The notes: generated by a model not told the origin, from the letters alone. Shown: positions 7,840-16,621, counted from the stretch's first letter. The stretch is DNA of 42,946 bases from Oceanobacillus polygoni (GCF_008304605.1 NZ_PIJY01000041.1:115044-157989), one strand, 5' to 3'. Made by a program: numbers and translations.

Positions 7840-8820
7840 ATGAGTGAATTAAAAACCAATGTAATTAGTAAACAAGATGTTAAAATGTTGGCCATGGATT
7901 TTCTCGATGTAGTGCAGCAAGCTGCTATTGCTTCTTTTCCGTGGAAAGGGAAAGGAGATAAAATCCAAGCAGATGACGCCGGAACAGAAGCGATGCGTAA
8001 TCGATTAAACCTTATTAACATGAGAGCCTCAATTGTTATTGGTGAAGGTGAGATGGACGAAGCCCCGATGCTTTACATCGGCGAAAGACTCGGGACAGGA
8101 TCAGGACCTGAAATAGATATTGCAGTTGACCCCGTAGACGGGACTACCGCTCTATCAAAGGGTAAAAATAATTCAATCGCCGTTATTGCCGCTGCTATTG
8201 GAGGAAGTTTGCTACACGCTCCAGACATGTATATGAAAAAGTTAGCTGTCGGACCAAATGCAAAAGGTGCGATAAATATTGAAGCATCCTTAACGGAAAA
8301 TATGTATTCTGTCGCTCGCGCTCTCGGAAAAGACGTAAGGGAATTAACAGTAATGATACAGGATAGACCGCGTCACGATCATTTCATTAAAGAAGTACTC
8401 GACATAGGAGCTAGCGTTAAGTTGTTTACGGATGGAGATATTACCAGTGCAATAACTACAGCCATTGAAGGCATTGATGTAGATATCCTTATCGGTACAG
8501 GTGGAGCACCAGAGGGCGTAATCGCTGCGACTGCATTAAAATGTCTAGGCGGGGATTTTCAAGGGAAGCTAGCTCCTCAGAATCAAGCGGAAATTGATCG
8601 TTGTATAAAAATGGGATTACCTGATCCTGAAAAAGTTTTAACATTAGATGAAATTGTTAAATCAGATCAATGTCTTTTTGTCGCAACAGCAATTTCTGAT
8701 GAACATATTTTAAAAGGTGTTCAAAAGCAAGAAAATGGTTTAATCAAGACCCAGTCTTTCCTAGCAACTGGAGAAGGAAATCGTAAACTGCAATTCATTG
8801 AGTCTTATCATAAACAGTAA
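7840..8820 (+). CDS. glpX: Class II fructose-1,6-bisphosphatase / sedoheptulose-1,7-bisphosphatase (GlpX)
   Basis: Hydrolyses fructose 1,6-bisphosphate and, in methylotrophic bacilli, also sedoheptulose 1,7-bisphosphate, which regenerates ribulose 5-phosphate. It has 326 residues, the usual GlpX length. The metal-binding GEGEMDEAP lies at 68-76 and DPVDGTTALSKG at 97-108; GTGGAPEGV comes later, as in the family. AGGAGGA precedes the start. Preceded by its own 26-bp box promoter. Its presence beside pfkA, which catalyses the opposing step, fits a sedoheptulose-bisphosphatase role or strict metabolic control. B. methanolicus keeps the same pair on pBM19. Confidence 0.94.
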   Translation: MSELKTNVISKQDVKMLAMDFLDVVQQAAIASFPWKGKGDKIQADDAGTEAMRNRLNLINMRASIVIGEGEMDEAPMLYIGERLGTGSGPEIDIAVDPVDGTTALSKGKNNSIAVIAAAIGGSLLHAPDMYMKKLAVGPNAKGAINIEASLTENMYSVARALGKDVRELTVMIQDRPRHDHFIKEVLDIGASVKLFTDGDITSAITTAIEGIDVDILIGTGGAPEGVIAATALKCLGGDFQGKLAPQNQAEIDRCIKMGLPDPEKVLTLDEIVKSDQCLFVATAISDEHILKGVQKQENGLIKTQSFLATGEGNRKLQFIESYHKQ

Positions 8821-9049
8821 CTAGAATCTCTCACGTGTTATAAATCGATTCATTATTTTATCAACATAAAAGACCGAATATTATTTTTATAAAATCCATT
8901 TAGACTGGTCTGAATATTAGGTAAACAGAGTGTGTTTATTTGATTTACCAGATATCATAACTAATAATATACCGTTAAGATATTTCAATCGATGGTTGGA
9001 TAGTTATGTTTATAGAGAACAGTCGGTTAGAAGTAAAAGGATGATAAAA

Positions 9050-10030
9050 ATGATTTTTTCTACAATAGGAACTAGCTGGATTACACAAAAATTTATTGAA
9101 GCAGCGAATGCATCTGGTAAAGCGTATCTTCATTCTATCTATTCGAGATCGCCCCAAAAAGCACAACAGTTCGCAGAAAATAACGGGGCAATGAAGCGGT
9201 TCACAGATATTGATGAAATGCTGCAAGAACCAATTGATTTTATCTATATAGCATCCCCAAACACTTTACATTATGAGCATATACGGAAAAGCATTGCTCA
9301 AGGAAAGCATGTGTTTTGTGAGAAGCCATTAGTTTATACTGAACAACAATGGAAAACACTAAAAGAGGAAGCACATAAAAAAGGAGTCTTTCTTTTTGAA
9401 GGACTTCGTCATTTATTTACCCCAAATTACTATACACTAAAAGCGGCATTATCAAAAGCAGGGCAAATTAGAAGTGCGATATTACAGTATGTGCAATACT
9501 CTTCACGATACGATGAGTTCAAGAAGGGTACAATTCCAAATATCTTTTCAAAAGAGTTTGCCGGTGGAGCATTAATGGATTTGGGTATATATCCGTTAAG
9601 TATGGCAATTGATTTATTTGGAGAACCATTTGATATTGCTTACTTCCCAGTCAAGTTATCAAATGGAATAGATGGAAGCGGAACTTTAATTGCTATGTAC
9701 CCTGATTTTAACGTTACCATTATGTGTTCAAAAATAGCACAGGCCACCATTCCATCAGAAATTCATGGAGAAGATGGTACGTTAACAATCGACCATCTTG
9801 CTCCAATCAATACAGTTCATTTTTATGACCGGAAAACAAAGAAAACAGAGATCCTTACAGATTCAAGCACTGAATTGGATATGGTATATGAAGTTGAAAG
9901 TTTCGTTAAAATCATTGAAGAAAACGATAAAAGATACCATGATGAATTATTGGAGCGAAGCGGACTTGTAGTTAAATTTTTAGAAATAGCCAGAAAAAAA
10001 GAGCGAATATTTTTCACCGATGAAAATTAG
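9050..10030 (+). CDS. Gfo/Idh/MocA family oxidoreductase
   Basis: A 326-residue NAD(P)-dependent dehydrogenase. The Rossmann start (MIFSTIGTSWITQ) has a degenerate glycine motif, followed by YSRSPQKA, IYIASPN, the family hallmark CEKPL with the Lys-Pro pair, and the C-terminal beta-sheet domain with FAGGALMDLGIYPLSM. Substrates of this family are polyols, sugars or their derivatives; the specific one here cannot be assigned. The ATG at 9050 follows AAAAGG with about nine bases of spacing; the frame is open upstream but lacks a ribosome site. It lies on the same strand as glpX, 229 bases downstream, and ends at a strong terminator. It may be the last gene of the forward half of the island. Confidence 0.82.
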   Translation: MIFSTIGTSWITQKFIEAANASGKAYLHSIYSRSPQKAQQFAENNGAMKRFTDIDEMLQEPIDFIYIASPNTLHYEHIRKSIAQGKHVFCEKPLVYTEQQWKTLKEEAHKKGVFLFEGLRHLFTPNYYTLKAALSKAGQIRSAILQYVQYSSRYDEFKKGTIPNIFSKEFAGGALMDLGIYPLSMAIDLFGEPFDIAYFPVKLSNGIDGSGTLIAMYPDFNVTIMCSKIAQATIPSEIHGEDGTLTIDHLAPINTVHFYDRKTKKTEILTDSSTELDMVYEVESFVKIIEENDKRYHDELLERSGLVVKFLEIARKKERIFFTDEN

Positions 10031-10100
10031 CGTAGTTTTAGGAGCCACAAGATAGTTATGAACCTAGATTGCGAGATTGCAAAAACAAGTGTTAATGAAG

Positions 10101-10155
10101 ATTAAAACAGCCTCCTTCTTGATAAATTATAGGAAGGAGACTGTTTTAATTTTTA
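10101..10155. terminator. Terminator between the convergent Gfo/Idh gene and rpiB
   Basis: ATTAAAACAG-x-CTCCTTC (10101 on) pairs with GAAGGAG-x-CTGTTTTAAT, ending at 10150, followed by a T run. It lies between two convergent genes and can serve the plus strand well; the minus-strand U tract is weaker. Confidence 0.75.
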
Positions 10156-10243
10156 TAATTACTTCAGTTGTATAAACCACACTCGAAAACCATTTGTTAT
10201 TTTTTATAAAAGAATGATAATGTAATTCTATCAAGTTTATGAA

Positions 10244-10687
10244 TCAAGTGTTCACTTCATATGCTTTTATTTTATTCACACGATTTTCATGTCTTCCATA
10301 CTCAAAATCTGTGCTTAACCACACTTTCACAATATCGCGAGCTAGTCCTGGACCAATCACTCTTTCTCCCATTGCTAATATATTCGTATCATTATGCTCT
10401 CTGGTTACTCTAGCACTAAATGTATCATGTACGAGTGCACAACGGACTCCATTTACTTTATTTGCCGCAATGCTCATTCCAATACCTGTACCGCAAATTA
10501 AAATACCGCGGTCCACTTCCCCACTGGATACTTTCCTAGCTACTGGGAATGCGTAGTCTGGATAGTCAACAGAGTTCGTACATTCACACCCTAAATCCTC
10601 AAATTCAATATTCATTTCTTCCAATAATAAGATTATCTCTTTACGAATGTTAATACCACCATGATCAGATGCGATTGCAACTTTCAT
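10244..10687 (-). CDS. rpiB: Ribose-5-phosphate isomerase B
   Basis: Interconverts ribose 5-phosphate and ribulose 5-phosphate, needed to regenerate the formaldehyde acceptor. The protein begins MKVAIASDHGG (Asp8, His9) and has the active-site CGTGIG with Cys65, the HD in CALVHDTFSA, and NDTNILAMG. About 147 residues, as B. subtilis YwlF. The start at 10687 is favoured because AAGGAGG lies six bases upstream; the ATG at 10693 abuts that site. It is the last gene of the leftward series gap-fba-tkt-rpiB, separated from tkt by a hairpin. No feature suggests that it acts on hexulose phosphate. Confidence 0.93.
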   Translation of the reverse strand: MKVAIASDHGGINIRKEIILLLEEMNIEFEDLGCECTNSVDYPDYAFPVARKVSSGEVDRGILICGTGIGMSIAANKVNGVRCALVHDTFSARVTREHNDTNILAMGERVIGPGLARDIVKVWLSTDFEYGRHENRVNKIKAYEVNT

Positions 10688-10713
10688 ACTCATCCTCCTT
10701 CTAAGTCAATATA

Positions 10714-10757
10714 AATGTAGGTAGTTTCAATAGTTGAAATCTACCTACATTTTTTTG
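10714..10757. terminator. Strong hairpin between tkt and rpiB
   Basis: AATGTAGGTAG-TTTCAA is complementary to TTGAAA-T-CTACCTACATT, followed by seven T on the plus strand. On the minus strand, the direction of tkt and rpiB, the tail is ATTTATATT. It may partly terminate the tkt transcript or protect it from decay, giving less rpiB message. Confidence 0.6.
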
Positions 10758-10791
10758 GTCTTAACGACCCCTTTGTTATTCGTTCCGTTTC

Positions 10792-12795
10792 TTAAAGCAG
10801 CTTTTTAAATTGGGAAACTACATTTTCAACAGTAAATCCATACTCTTCAAGTACTTTACCGCCCGGTGCAGATGCCCCAAATGTATCAACGCTCAGTACA
10901 TCACCTTTTTCGTGAATGTATTTACCCCATCCTAGGGAAGAGCCCATTTCAATTCCAAGACGAACTTTTACCTTGCTAGGCAATACACTCTCTTTATAGG
11001 CATCCGATTGTTTTTCAAAACGGTCCCAACTTGGCATACTGACAACTGAAACAAAAACTCCCTCTTCTTCAAGTTTCTTTTGCGCTTCTACGGCTAAAGA
11101 TACTTCGGATCCAGAAGCTAATAATAAACCAGTAATATCACCTTTTGCTTCCGAAATTACGTATGCCCCTTTACGAACACCCTCATATGCTCTGTTTGAA
11201 TCAATAAGTGTTGGTAGACCTTGACGCGTCAATACAAGAGCAGTTGGTTCATCTTTACTTTCTAATGCCAATTTCCAGGCTGATAAAGTCTCATTTGCGT
11301 CAGCCGGACGGATGGTTGAAATCCCTGGCATTGCACGCAATGCTGCCAAATGCTCAACTGGTTCATGCGTTGGACCATCTTCACCGACAGCTATACTATC
11401 ATGCGTAAACACATAAGTTACAGGTACTTGCATTAATGCTGATAAACGAATTGCTGGGCGTAAATAGTCAGAGAAAACAAAGAATGTAGCTCCAAATACT
11501 TTTAATCCACCATGAAGAGCCATTCCGTTGAGAGCAGTACCCATTCCAAATTCACGAACTCCAAACCAGATATTTCGTCCGGAATAATCTTCAGAACTAA
11601 AATCTGCCTCTCCAGCTAAAAATGTATTATTAGAAGAGGATAAATCAGCCGAGCCACCAATTAACTGTGGTACGTTTTTCGCCAAAGCATTTAATGCTTT
11701 CCCACTAGAGGCACGGGTAGCTAAAGTATCTTTACCTACTTCAAAAGGAGGTATATCTTTATCCCATCCTTCTGGAAGCTTGCCATCAATGGATTGAGCT
11801 AATTCTTTTGCCAATGTTGGATACGCTTTTTGGTATTGTTCAAATAATTCATTCCAGATTTGTTCTTTTTGTTCTCCTGCTTCTTTCAGCTCCGAAAAAT
11901 GTGCTTTTACTTCATTTGGAATATAAAATGCGTCTTCATATTCCCATCCATAATTTTGTTTTACTAGTTTTATTTCGTCTTTCCCAAGTGGTGCACCATG
12001 TGAAGCAGATTTACCACCTTTGTTTGGAGAACCATAACCTATTACTGTCTTCACTTCAATTAATGTTGGTTGGTCTTTGTTTTCTCTCGCTTCTGCTAGC
12101 GCCTGTTCAACGGCTTTGATATCATTACCATCTTCCACACGTAAAACTTGCCATCCATACGATTCAAATCGACCAGCGGTATTATCACTAAATGACTTAT
12201 CAAGATCCCCATCAAGTGAGATATCGTTTGAATCATATAATACAATTAAGCGACCTAGTTTAAGGTGTCCAGCAAATGAAGCGGCTTCTGCTGATACGCC
12301 TTCCATTAGATCCCCATCACCACAAAGACTATATGTGTAGTGATCAATAATATTAAAATCCTCTCGATTATAAGTGGAAGCTAAGTGCCTTTCAGCCATT
12401 GCCATTCCAACTGCCATACCGATTCCCTGTCCCAGTGGGCCCGTTGTAGCCTCAACACCTGGTGTATGTCCATACTCTGGATGCCCAGGTGTTTTACTCC
12501 CCCATTGCCGGAAGTTTTTTAGATCTTCTAATGATAGATCGTAGCCAGTTAAATGTAATAAGCTGTATAATAACATAGACCCATGACCTGCAGACAAAGT
12601 GAATCGATCCCGGTTAAACCAATTTGGATTACTTGGATTATGATTCATTAATTTTGTCCAAAGTGTATAAGCCATTGGGGCAGCCCCCATTGGAAGTCCT
12701 GGATGTCCAGACCCAACATTTTCAATAGCATCAATTGACAACGTTCTAATCGTATTAATGGAAAGCTGTTCAACGTTTACTTTCTGTTCAATCAT
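10792..12795 (-). CDS. tkt: Transketolase
   Basis: A thiamine-diphosphate enzyme that shuffles two-carbon units between sugar phosphates in the RuMP regeneration branch. It has 667 residues. [10 protein letters not shown] near the N-terminus, the TPP/Mg site [18 protein letters not shown], the middle Pyr domain with [18 protein letters not shown], and the C-terminal [16 protein letters not shown] are all as in the family. Its start codon overlaps the stop of fba by four bases (ATGA), so the two are translationally coupled. A tkt next to fba and glpX as a second copy is typical of methylotrophic Bacillus pBM19; here it is in a different order and apparently chromosomal. Confidence 0.96.
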   Translation of the reverse strand: MIEQKVNVEQLSINTIRTLSIDAIENVGSGHPGLPMGAAPMAYTLWTKLMNHNPSNPNWFNRDRFTLSAGHGSMLLYSLLHLTGYDLSLEDLKNFRQWGSKTPGHPEYGHTPGVEATTGPLGQGIGMAVGMAMAERHLASTYNREDFNIIDHYTYSLCGDGDLMEGVSAEAASFAGHLKLGRLIVLYDSNDISLDGDLDKSFSDNTAGRFESYGWQVLRVEDGNDIKAVEQALAEARENKDQPTLIEVKTVIGYGSPNKGGKSASHGAPLGKDEIKLVKQNYGWEYEDAFYIPNEVKAHFSELKEAGEQKEQIWNELFEQYQKAYPTLAKELAQSIDGKLPEGWDKDIPPFEVGKDTLATRASSGKALNALAKNVPQLIGGSADLSSSNNTFLAGEADFSSEDYSGRNIWFGVREFGMGTALNGMALHGGLKVFGATFFVFSDYLRPAIRLSALMQVPVTYVFTHDSIAVGEDGPTHEPVEHLAALRAMPGISTIRPADANETLSAWKLALESKDEPTALVLTRQGLPTLIDSNRAYEGVRKGAYVISEAKGDITGLLLASGSEVSLAVEAQKKLEEEGVFVSVVSMPSWDRFEKQSDAYKESVLPSKVKVRLGIEMGSSLGWGKYIHEKGDVLSVDTFGASAPGGKVLEEYGFTVENVVSQFKKLL

Positions 12796-13682
12796 AATAC
12801 GCTCACCTTTTCTTTAATTTTACTAGCTTTATTGGATGATCCGAACTCACGCATTTTACCTTTAACTGTTTCTTTAATCGCTTCACGTGCAGGTCCAAGA
12901 TATTTACGTGGATCATATAGGTTTGGTTTGCTTTCTAACACTTCACGAACAGCATTTGTCGTAGCTATTTGATTTTCTGTATTAACATTAATCTTTGCTG
13001 ATCCAAATGAAATAGCCTTTTGAATGTCATCCGTTGGGATACCTGTACCACCATGAAGAACAAGAGGTACACCAGTTAGTTCTAATACTTGAGACATCCG
13101 ATCAAAATCAAGATTCGGTTTTCCTTTATATGGTCCGTGAACAGATCCCAGTGCAGGAGCAAAACAATCTACACCTGTTTCTCTTACAAGCTGTTCACAT
13201 TCAGCAGGGATTGCATAGGCTTCTTCCGGATTCGTAATGACACCACTATCTTGAGCGCCTACACGACCAAGTTCCGCTTCTACTGAAATACCGACAGCAT
13301 GTGCTACTTCAACTACACGTTTGGTGAGCTCAATATTTTCTTCAAGTGGAAGATGAGAACCATCAATCATTACAGACGTAAATCCAGCATGAATTGCTTG
13401 CACACATTCTTCCAGGCTTGCCCCATGGTCAAGATGAATAGCAACCGGTACAGTGATGTCTAGTTCTTCGATTAATGCTCGAACCATTTTTCCTATAAAT
13501 TTAAAACCACTCATATACTTACCTGCTCCTGCAGAAACGCCAAGAATTACAGGAGACTTTTCCTCTTCAGCAGCTTGTAAAATTGCCTGTGTAAATTCAA
13601 GATTATTAATATTAAATTGACCTACTGCATACCCATTTTCCTTCGCATCGATTAACATTTCTTTCATTGAAACTAATGCCAT
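12792..13682 (-). CDS. fbaA: Class II fructose-bisphosphate aldolase
   Basis: A zinc aldolase that splits fructose 1,6-bisphosphate (and forms sedoheptulose 1,7-bisphosphate) in the RuMP cycle. It has 296 residues. HLDHGAS at 83-89 carries the catalytic Asp85 and the zinc ligand His86; further zinc ligands are His182 in GSVHGPYKG and His210 in LHGGTG. The start has AGGAGAG seven bases upstream. Coupled by a four-base overlap to tkt. Downstream of the GapB-type gene on the same strand; no 26-bp box is seen in the 177 bases before it, so it is probably read through from the gap promoter or uses a weak promoter of its own. Confidence 0.95.
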   Translation of the reverse strand: MALVSMKEMLIDAKENGYAVGQFNINNLEFTQAILQAAEEEKSPVILGVSAGAGKYMSGFKFIGKMVRALIEELDITVPVAIHLDHGASLEECVQAIHAGFTSVMIDGSHLPLEENIELTKRVVEVAHAVGISVEAELGRVGAQDSGVITNPEEAYAIPAECEQLVRETGVDCFAPALGSVHGPYKGKPNLDFDRMSQVLELTGVPLVLHGGTGIPTDDIQKAISFGSAKINVNTENQIATTNAVREVLESKPNLYDPRKYLGPAREAIKETVKGKMREFGSSNKASKIKEKVSVL

Positions 13683-13859
13683 AATTATCTCTCCTTTTTA
13701 TTTATAAAATATATTTAAAGACAATAAACATTTGACCTTTAACGCATAATTAAAAATATGTCATCTAGTTAAAATATTCAGAAATAGAAAGCTGTAAATA
13801 GTTACTAATTTATCATGCACTATTCCTAAACAAGACAATAAAAAATAAGTTTTAAGAAT

Positions 13860-14900
13860 TTAAAGCGAGGCCAAGGAAAGCGTTTTTTCATTTACTGCTT
13901 GAGCTAAATCAGCAACTCTGCATGCATAGGCCCATTCATTATCATACCAAGCTAATATTTTAATCTGATTTGCCGCTGTCATTACCGAAAGTCCATCTAC
14001 AACTGCTGATTTTTCAGAACCGATATAGTCGACAGATACTAATGGTTCTTCCGTATAGCCAACGTATTTCGATAATGCTCCTGACTGTATTCCTCTAAAC
14101 AGCGATTTCACATCTTCCAGCGTTACTTCTTGTTGTACTTGAACGGTGAGATCAATTAACGAAACATCTTGTGTTGGTACACGGATTGATATCCCTTCGA
14201 TACTAGAAGAGAGATGCGGGAGTACATCCGTAAGTGCCTTCCCTACCCCCGTTGTAGTCGGAACGATAGATTGTGTACAAGAACGAGCTCTTCGTAAATC
14301 TTTATGCGGATTATCTAGATGCTTTTGGTCTGAAGTATAAGCATGAATTGTTGTCATCCATCCTCTTTGAACTTGGAAAGCTTGATCCAGTACACTTAAG
14401 ACGGGAGCAACACAATTCGTAGTACATGAAGCTGCTGATAAAATGGTGTGTTTTGAAATATCTAAAAGATGATCATTTACTCCCATAACTACTGTTAAAT
14501 CCATCTCTTTTCCAGGCGCCGTAACAATAACATAGGATGCTCCAGCTGCTTTATGTTTTTCTGCACCTTCACGATTATTAAATTTTCCAGTAGCGTCTAT
14601 CACAATACCAACATCCATCTGCTTCCAAGGGATATTTCCTGGGTCACGTTCATTTACTACCTGAATGTGATCTCCATTAATGATAAGTTCTTCTCCCTGT
14701 ACTGATATATCGGCGTCCCATGTCCCATGAACAGTGTCATATTTTAATAAATGAGCTACTGTTTCTATAGGGTAAATAGAATTAATAGCTGTTAAATTGA
14801 GTTGATTATAGTTACTGGATACTATTTTTCGAATTAACAGCCGACCAATTCTTCCTGTACCACTTATCCCCAATCCTTTTGCCTCTTTGAAATCTTCCAT
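13860..14900 (-). CDS. gapB: Glyceraldehyde-3-phosphate dehydrogenase, GapB type
   Basis: 346 residues with the catalytic SAASCTTNC (Cys159) and the base His186 in TIHAYTSD. It resembles B. subtilis GapB, the NADP-preferring gluconeogenic enzyme, more than GapA: the second-strand segment is AINSIYP, lacking the Asp that gives NAD specificity, and NPHKDLRRAR and DATGKFN are GapB-like. The Rossmann loop is unusual: GISGTGRIGR instead of the near-universal GINGFGRIGR. It is probably used either to make NADPH from triose phosphate or in the gluconeogenic direction; sequence does not decide. Driven by a 26-bp-box promoter. The start follows AAGGGG about eight bases upstream. Confidence 0.9.
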   Translation of the reverse strand: MEDFKEAKGLGISGTGRIGRLLIRKIVSSNYNQLNLTAINSIYPIETVAHLLKYDTVHGTWDADISVQGEELIINGDHIQVVNERDPGNIPWKQMDVGIVIDATGKFNNREGAEKHKAAGASYVIVTAPGKEMDLTVVMGVNDHLLDISKHTILSAASCTTNCVAPVLSVLDQAFQVQRGWMTTIHAYTSDQKHLDNPHKDLRRARSCTQSIVPTTTGVGKALTDVLPHLSSSIEGISIRVPTQDVSLIDLTVQVQQEVTLEDVKSLFRGIQSGALSKYVGYTEEPLVSVDYIGSEKSAVVDGLSVMTAANQIKILAWYDNEWAYACRVADLAQAVNEKTLSLASL

Positions 14901-14962
14901 TTACACAACCCCTTCCATATCCAAAATTAGTGATATACCCAAATTTGACTACCGATACTAAT

Positions 14963-15015
14963 ATTATTATCAATATATTAATTAATAACAAGTACGGTCT
15001 TTAATATTACATAGT
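14963..15015 (-). promoter_or_regulatory. gap promoter with 26-bp RuMP box (most divergent copy)
   Basis: Box at 14990-15015 (minus): ACTATGTA, five bases, AAAGACCGTACTT. This is four substitutions from the best copies (two in each half). The 21-base spacing to the -10 (AATAAT, 14963-14968) is exactly preserved. The -35 position reads TTGTTA. The conserved geometry supports it despite the mismatches. Confidence 0.65.
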
Positions 15016-15107
15016 ACCTAAAAGTATACTAAAGAAGATTACTGTCATTATTGCAAACACAAATTAATAATCGCTTTCACTTCCAAATTAAAGTAAATTA
15101 CATATTT

Positions 15108-15944
15108 TTAACGAGGGGCCTTCCCGTGAAACATATCAAATATAAAATCACCAGACTCTTCTATTGCTTGGTCTGAAACATCTACTACCGGACATCCGAT
15201 ACGCTTTACAACATCTTCAAAATAATGCAGTTCCTTTTCTATCCTTTCCAAACTTGCATAAGTTCCATCAGGGCTAAGACCCATTGATTTAAGTCTTTCC
15301 TTTCGAAACTTAATCAGGGTTTCAGGTCTGATAGCTAAACCGAAGCATTTTTTTGCTGCTACTAAAAAAAGTTCTTTTGGTGGGTCTACTTCTGGTAAGA
15401 TAGGAACATTAACCACCTTGAGCCCCCGATAAGCCAAATATTGAGACAGAGGGGTTTTTGACGTTCTGGAAACTCCTATAAGAACGATATCCGCTTCCAA
15501 GATCCCCTTCGGATCTTTTCCATCATCATAATGAATAGTAAAGTTTATTGCTTTAATCTTACGGTAGTATTCATCACTCATTTGATTAGGACCAGGTGCT
15601 TGGCGTAATAGTTGTTGTATTTTTATAAATAATGGACCGATTAAATCTATAGCTATTACATTTTTCTCTGTGGCAATTTGTATTAAATGTTCTCTTATCT
15701 TTGAGGCAACAAGGGTAAATGCGATTATTCCCTGCTGCTGTTTCGCCTCAGAAATAACTTCTATAATTGTTTTGTGATTCCCCCTAAACGCCACCTTTCT
15801 TATTTCTACTGAGTTTATGTTTAACTGACTCGTTACCGATTTGACGATGTTTTCAGCCATATCTCCAAACATATCAGAGACTACATAAATCACAGGGTTC
15901 TTTGAAGTAAGGAAAGCGCTCTCTTCCAGGTTCGAAACATTCAT
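15108..15944 (-). CDS. ppsR: Pyruvate, phosphate dikinase regulatory serine/threonine kinase and phosphorylase
   Basis: A DUF299-family bifunctional enzyme that inactivates PPDK by ADP-dependent threonine phosphorylation and reactivates it by Pi-dependent dephosphorylation, controlling pyruvate-to-PEP conversion. It has 278 residues. The P-loop GVSRTSKTPLS lies at 157-167, YLAYRGLKVVNVPI follows, and the N-terminal VVSD motif at 21-24 is followed by MFGDMAE where the family usually reads SxGETAE. The start has AGGAGGG upstream. Orthologues such as B. subtilis YqfL usually sit by ccpN. Here the gene is in the RuMP island behind the 26-bp box, with no ppdK in the window. It would link formaldehyde supply to PEP regeneration. 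Confidence 0.88.
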   Translation of the reverse strand: MNVSNLEESAFLTSKNPVIYVVSDMFGDMAENIVKSVTSQLNINSVEIRKVAFRGNHKTIIEVISEAKQQQGIIAFTLVASKIREHLIQIATEKNVIAIDLIGPLFIKIQQLLRQAPGPNQMSDEYYRKIKAINFTIHYDDGKDPKGILEADIVLIGVSRTSKTPLSQYLAYRGLKVVNVPILPEVDPPKELFLVAAKKCFGLAIRPETLIKFRKERLKSMGLSPDGTYASLERIEKELHYFEDVVKRIGCPVVDVSDQAIEESGDFIFDMFHGKAPR

Positions 15945-15974
15945 ATAATCCCTCCTACAATCAGTTTATAAATT

Positions 15975-16027
15975 AGTATACTGTGTAAAACTTTCTTTTG
16001 TAAGTATGCACTTTTTTTTCAGATAGT
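15975..16027 (-). promoter_or_regulatory. ppsR promoter with 26-bp RuMP box
   Basis: Box at 16002-16027 (minus): ACTATCTG, five A, AAAGTGCATACTT. Then 21 bases and TATACT (15975-15980). The -35 position reads TTACAA, identical to that of zwf. Confidence 0.78.
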
Positions 16028-16591
16028 GTATTAAAAGATACTATTAAAACGAAAGGGCATGACGAATGTAAAACCAACCCGTCTAATCCATGGTAAAAAA
16101 GTTAAGTATTTCATTTCTGATTCTGACAATAGAAAAACTGCACTGTTTTATCCTCTCTACCAATTTTATTCTCGGTTCTTTTTTAAATTTTGTGATAGTT
16201 CCGTTTTATACAATAACAATAAAAATTATTAAGCTAATATTAATTTAAATTGTAATTGACTTAAGATTACTCAAAATTGCAATTATGTTTATTTTTAAAC
16301 ATTTAACTTTGCGCCTGTTAATATAACGGGAGCCGATCTTCAGGATTAACATATACGTTTTGGCAGACTTGCTGAAAATATGAAGATTACTTCCAAAACA
16401 AAGCTTAGTTGGTAATCAAAAACTATACGAGATAGAAAAAACATCCATAAAGTCATTGTTAGTCTACTATTATAGTTAAAATTATCAACTTAAAGAGTAA
16501 CTCATCTAAAAGTGCAGGCGCATACTAAAGGGAGTGGTGAAAAGATATTTTAAACTCAACCATTTATATTATCGAACCGAAAATATTTAGT
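16028..16591. other. Long gene-free AT-rich stretch between ppsR and the amine oxidase
   Basis: More than 560 bases with no convincing reading frame. It includes an imperfect AATTGTAATTG / CAAAATTGCAATT pair near 16250-16285. There is also a short AAAGTGC...GCATACT sequence at 16509-16526 that shares both halves of the RuMP box core but with four extra bases and no upstream half. It separates the divergent ppsR and amine oxidase transcription units. Unusually long for this region. Confidence 0.5.
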
Positions 16592-16621
16592 TTGACATTT
16601 TGGTAATGATTACATTATTTT
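16592..16621 (+). promoter_or_regulatory. Amine oxidase promoter overlapped by a Fur/Zur-type palindrome
   Basis: A TTGACA -35 (16592-16597) is followed, 17-18 bases later, by a weak -10 (TTATTT or TATTTT). The spacer contains GTAATGATTAC (16603-16613), a perfect palindrome around one base. It has the core layout of the Zur/Fur/PerR class of 7-1-7 boxes and is closest to the Zur core. A metal-responsive Fur-family repressor is therefore a candidate regulator. The start codon lies about 100 bases downstream. Confidence 0.5.

Noticed and set aside
10244-10687. RpiB as a replacement for 6-phospho-3-hexuloisomerase
   Set aside because: All residues are those of ordinary ribose-5-phosphate isomerase B, and the ribose step itself is needed in this pathway.
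15066-15079. AATAATCGCTTTCA as a cre site for gap
   Set aside because: The two most conserved bases (TG at the start) are wrong; 12 of 14 matches in AT-rich DNA is not convincing.
15061-15079. Gap or ppsR terminator around 15061-15107
   Set aside because: No paired stem with a T run could be found there.
16320-16385. Short frame (REPIFRINIYVLADLLKI) as a gene remnant between ppsR and the amine oxidase
   Set aside because: Only about 20 codons without start or ribosome site; no family recognized.
16509-16526. AAAGTGC...GCATACT as a sixth RuMP box for the amine oxidase
   Set aside because: Both core halves are present, but four extra bases separate them. The ACTATATG half is absent at the proper place and no -10 lies 21 bp downstream.
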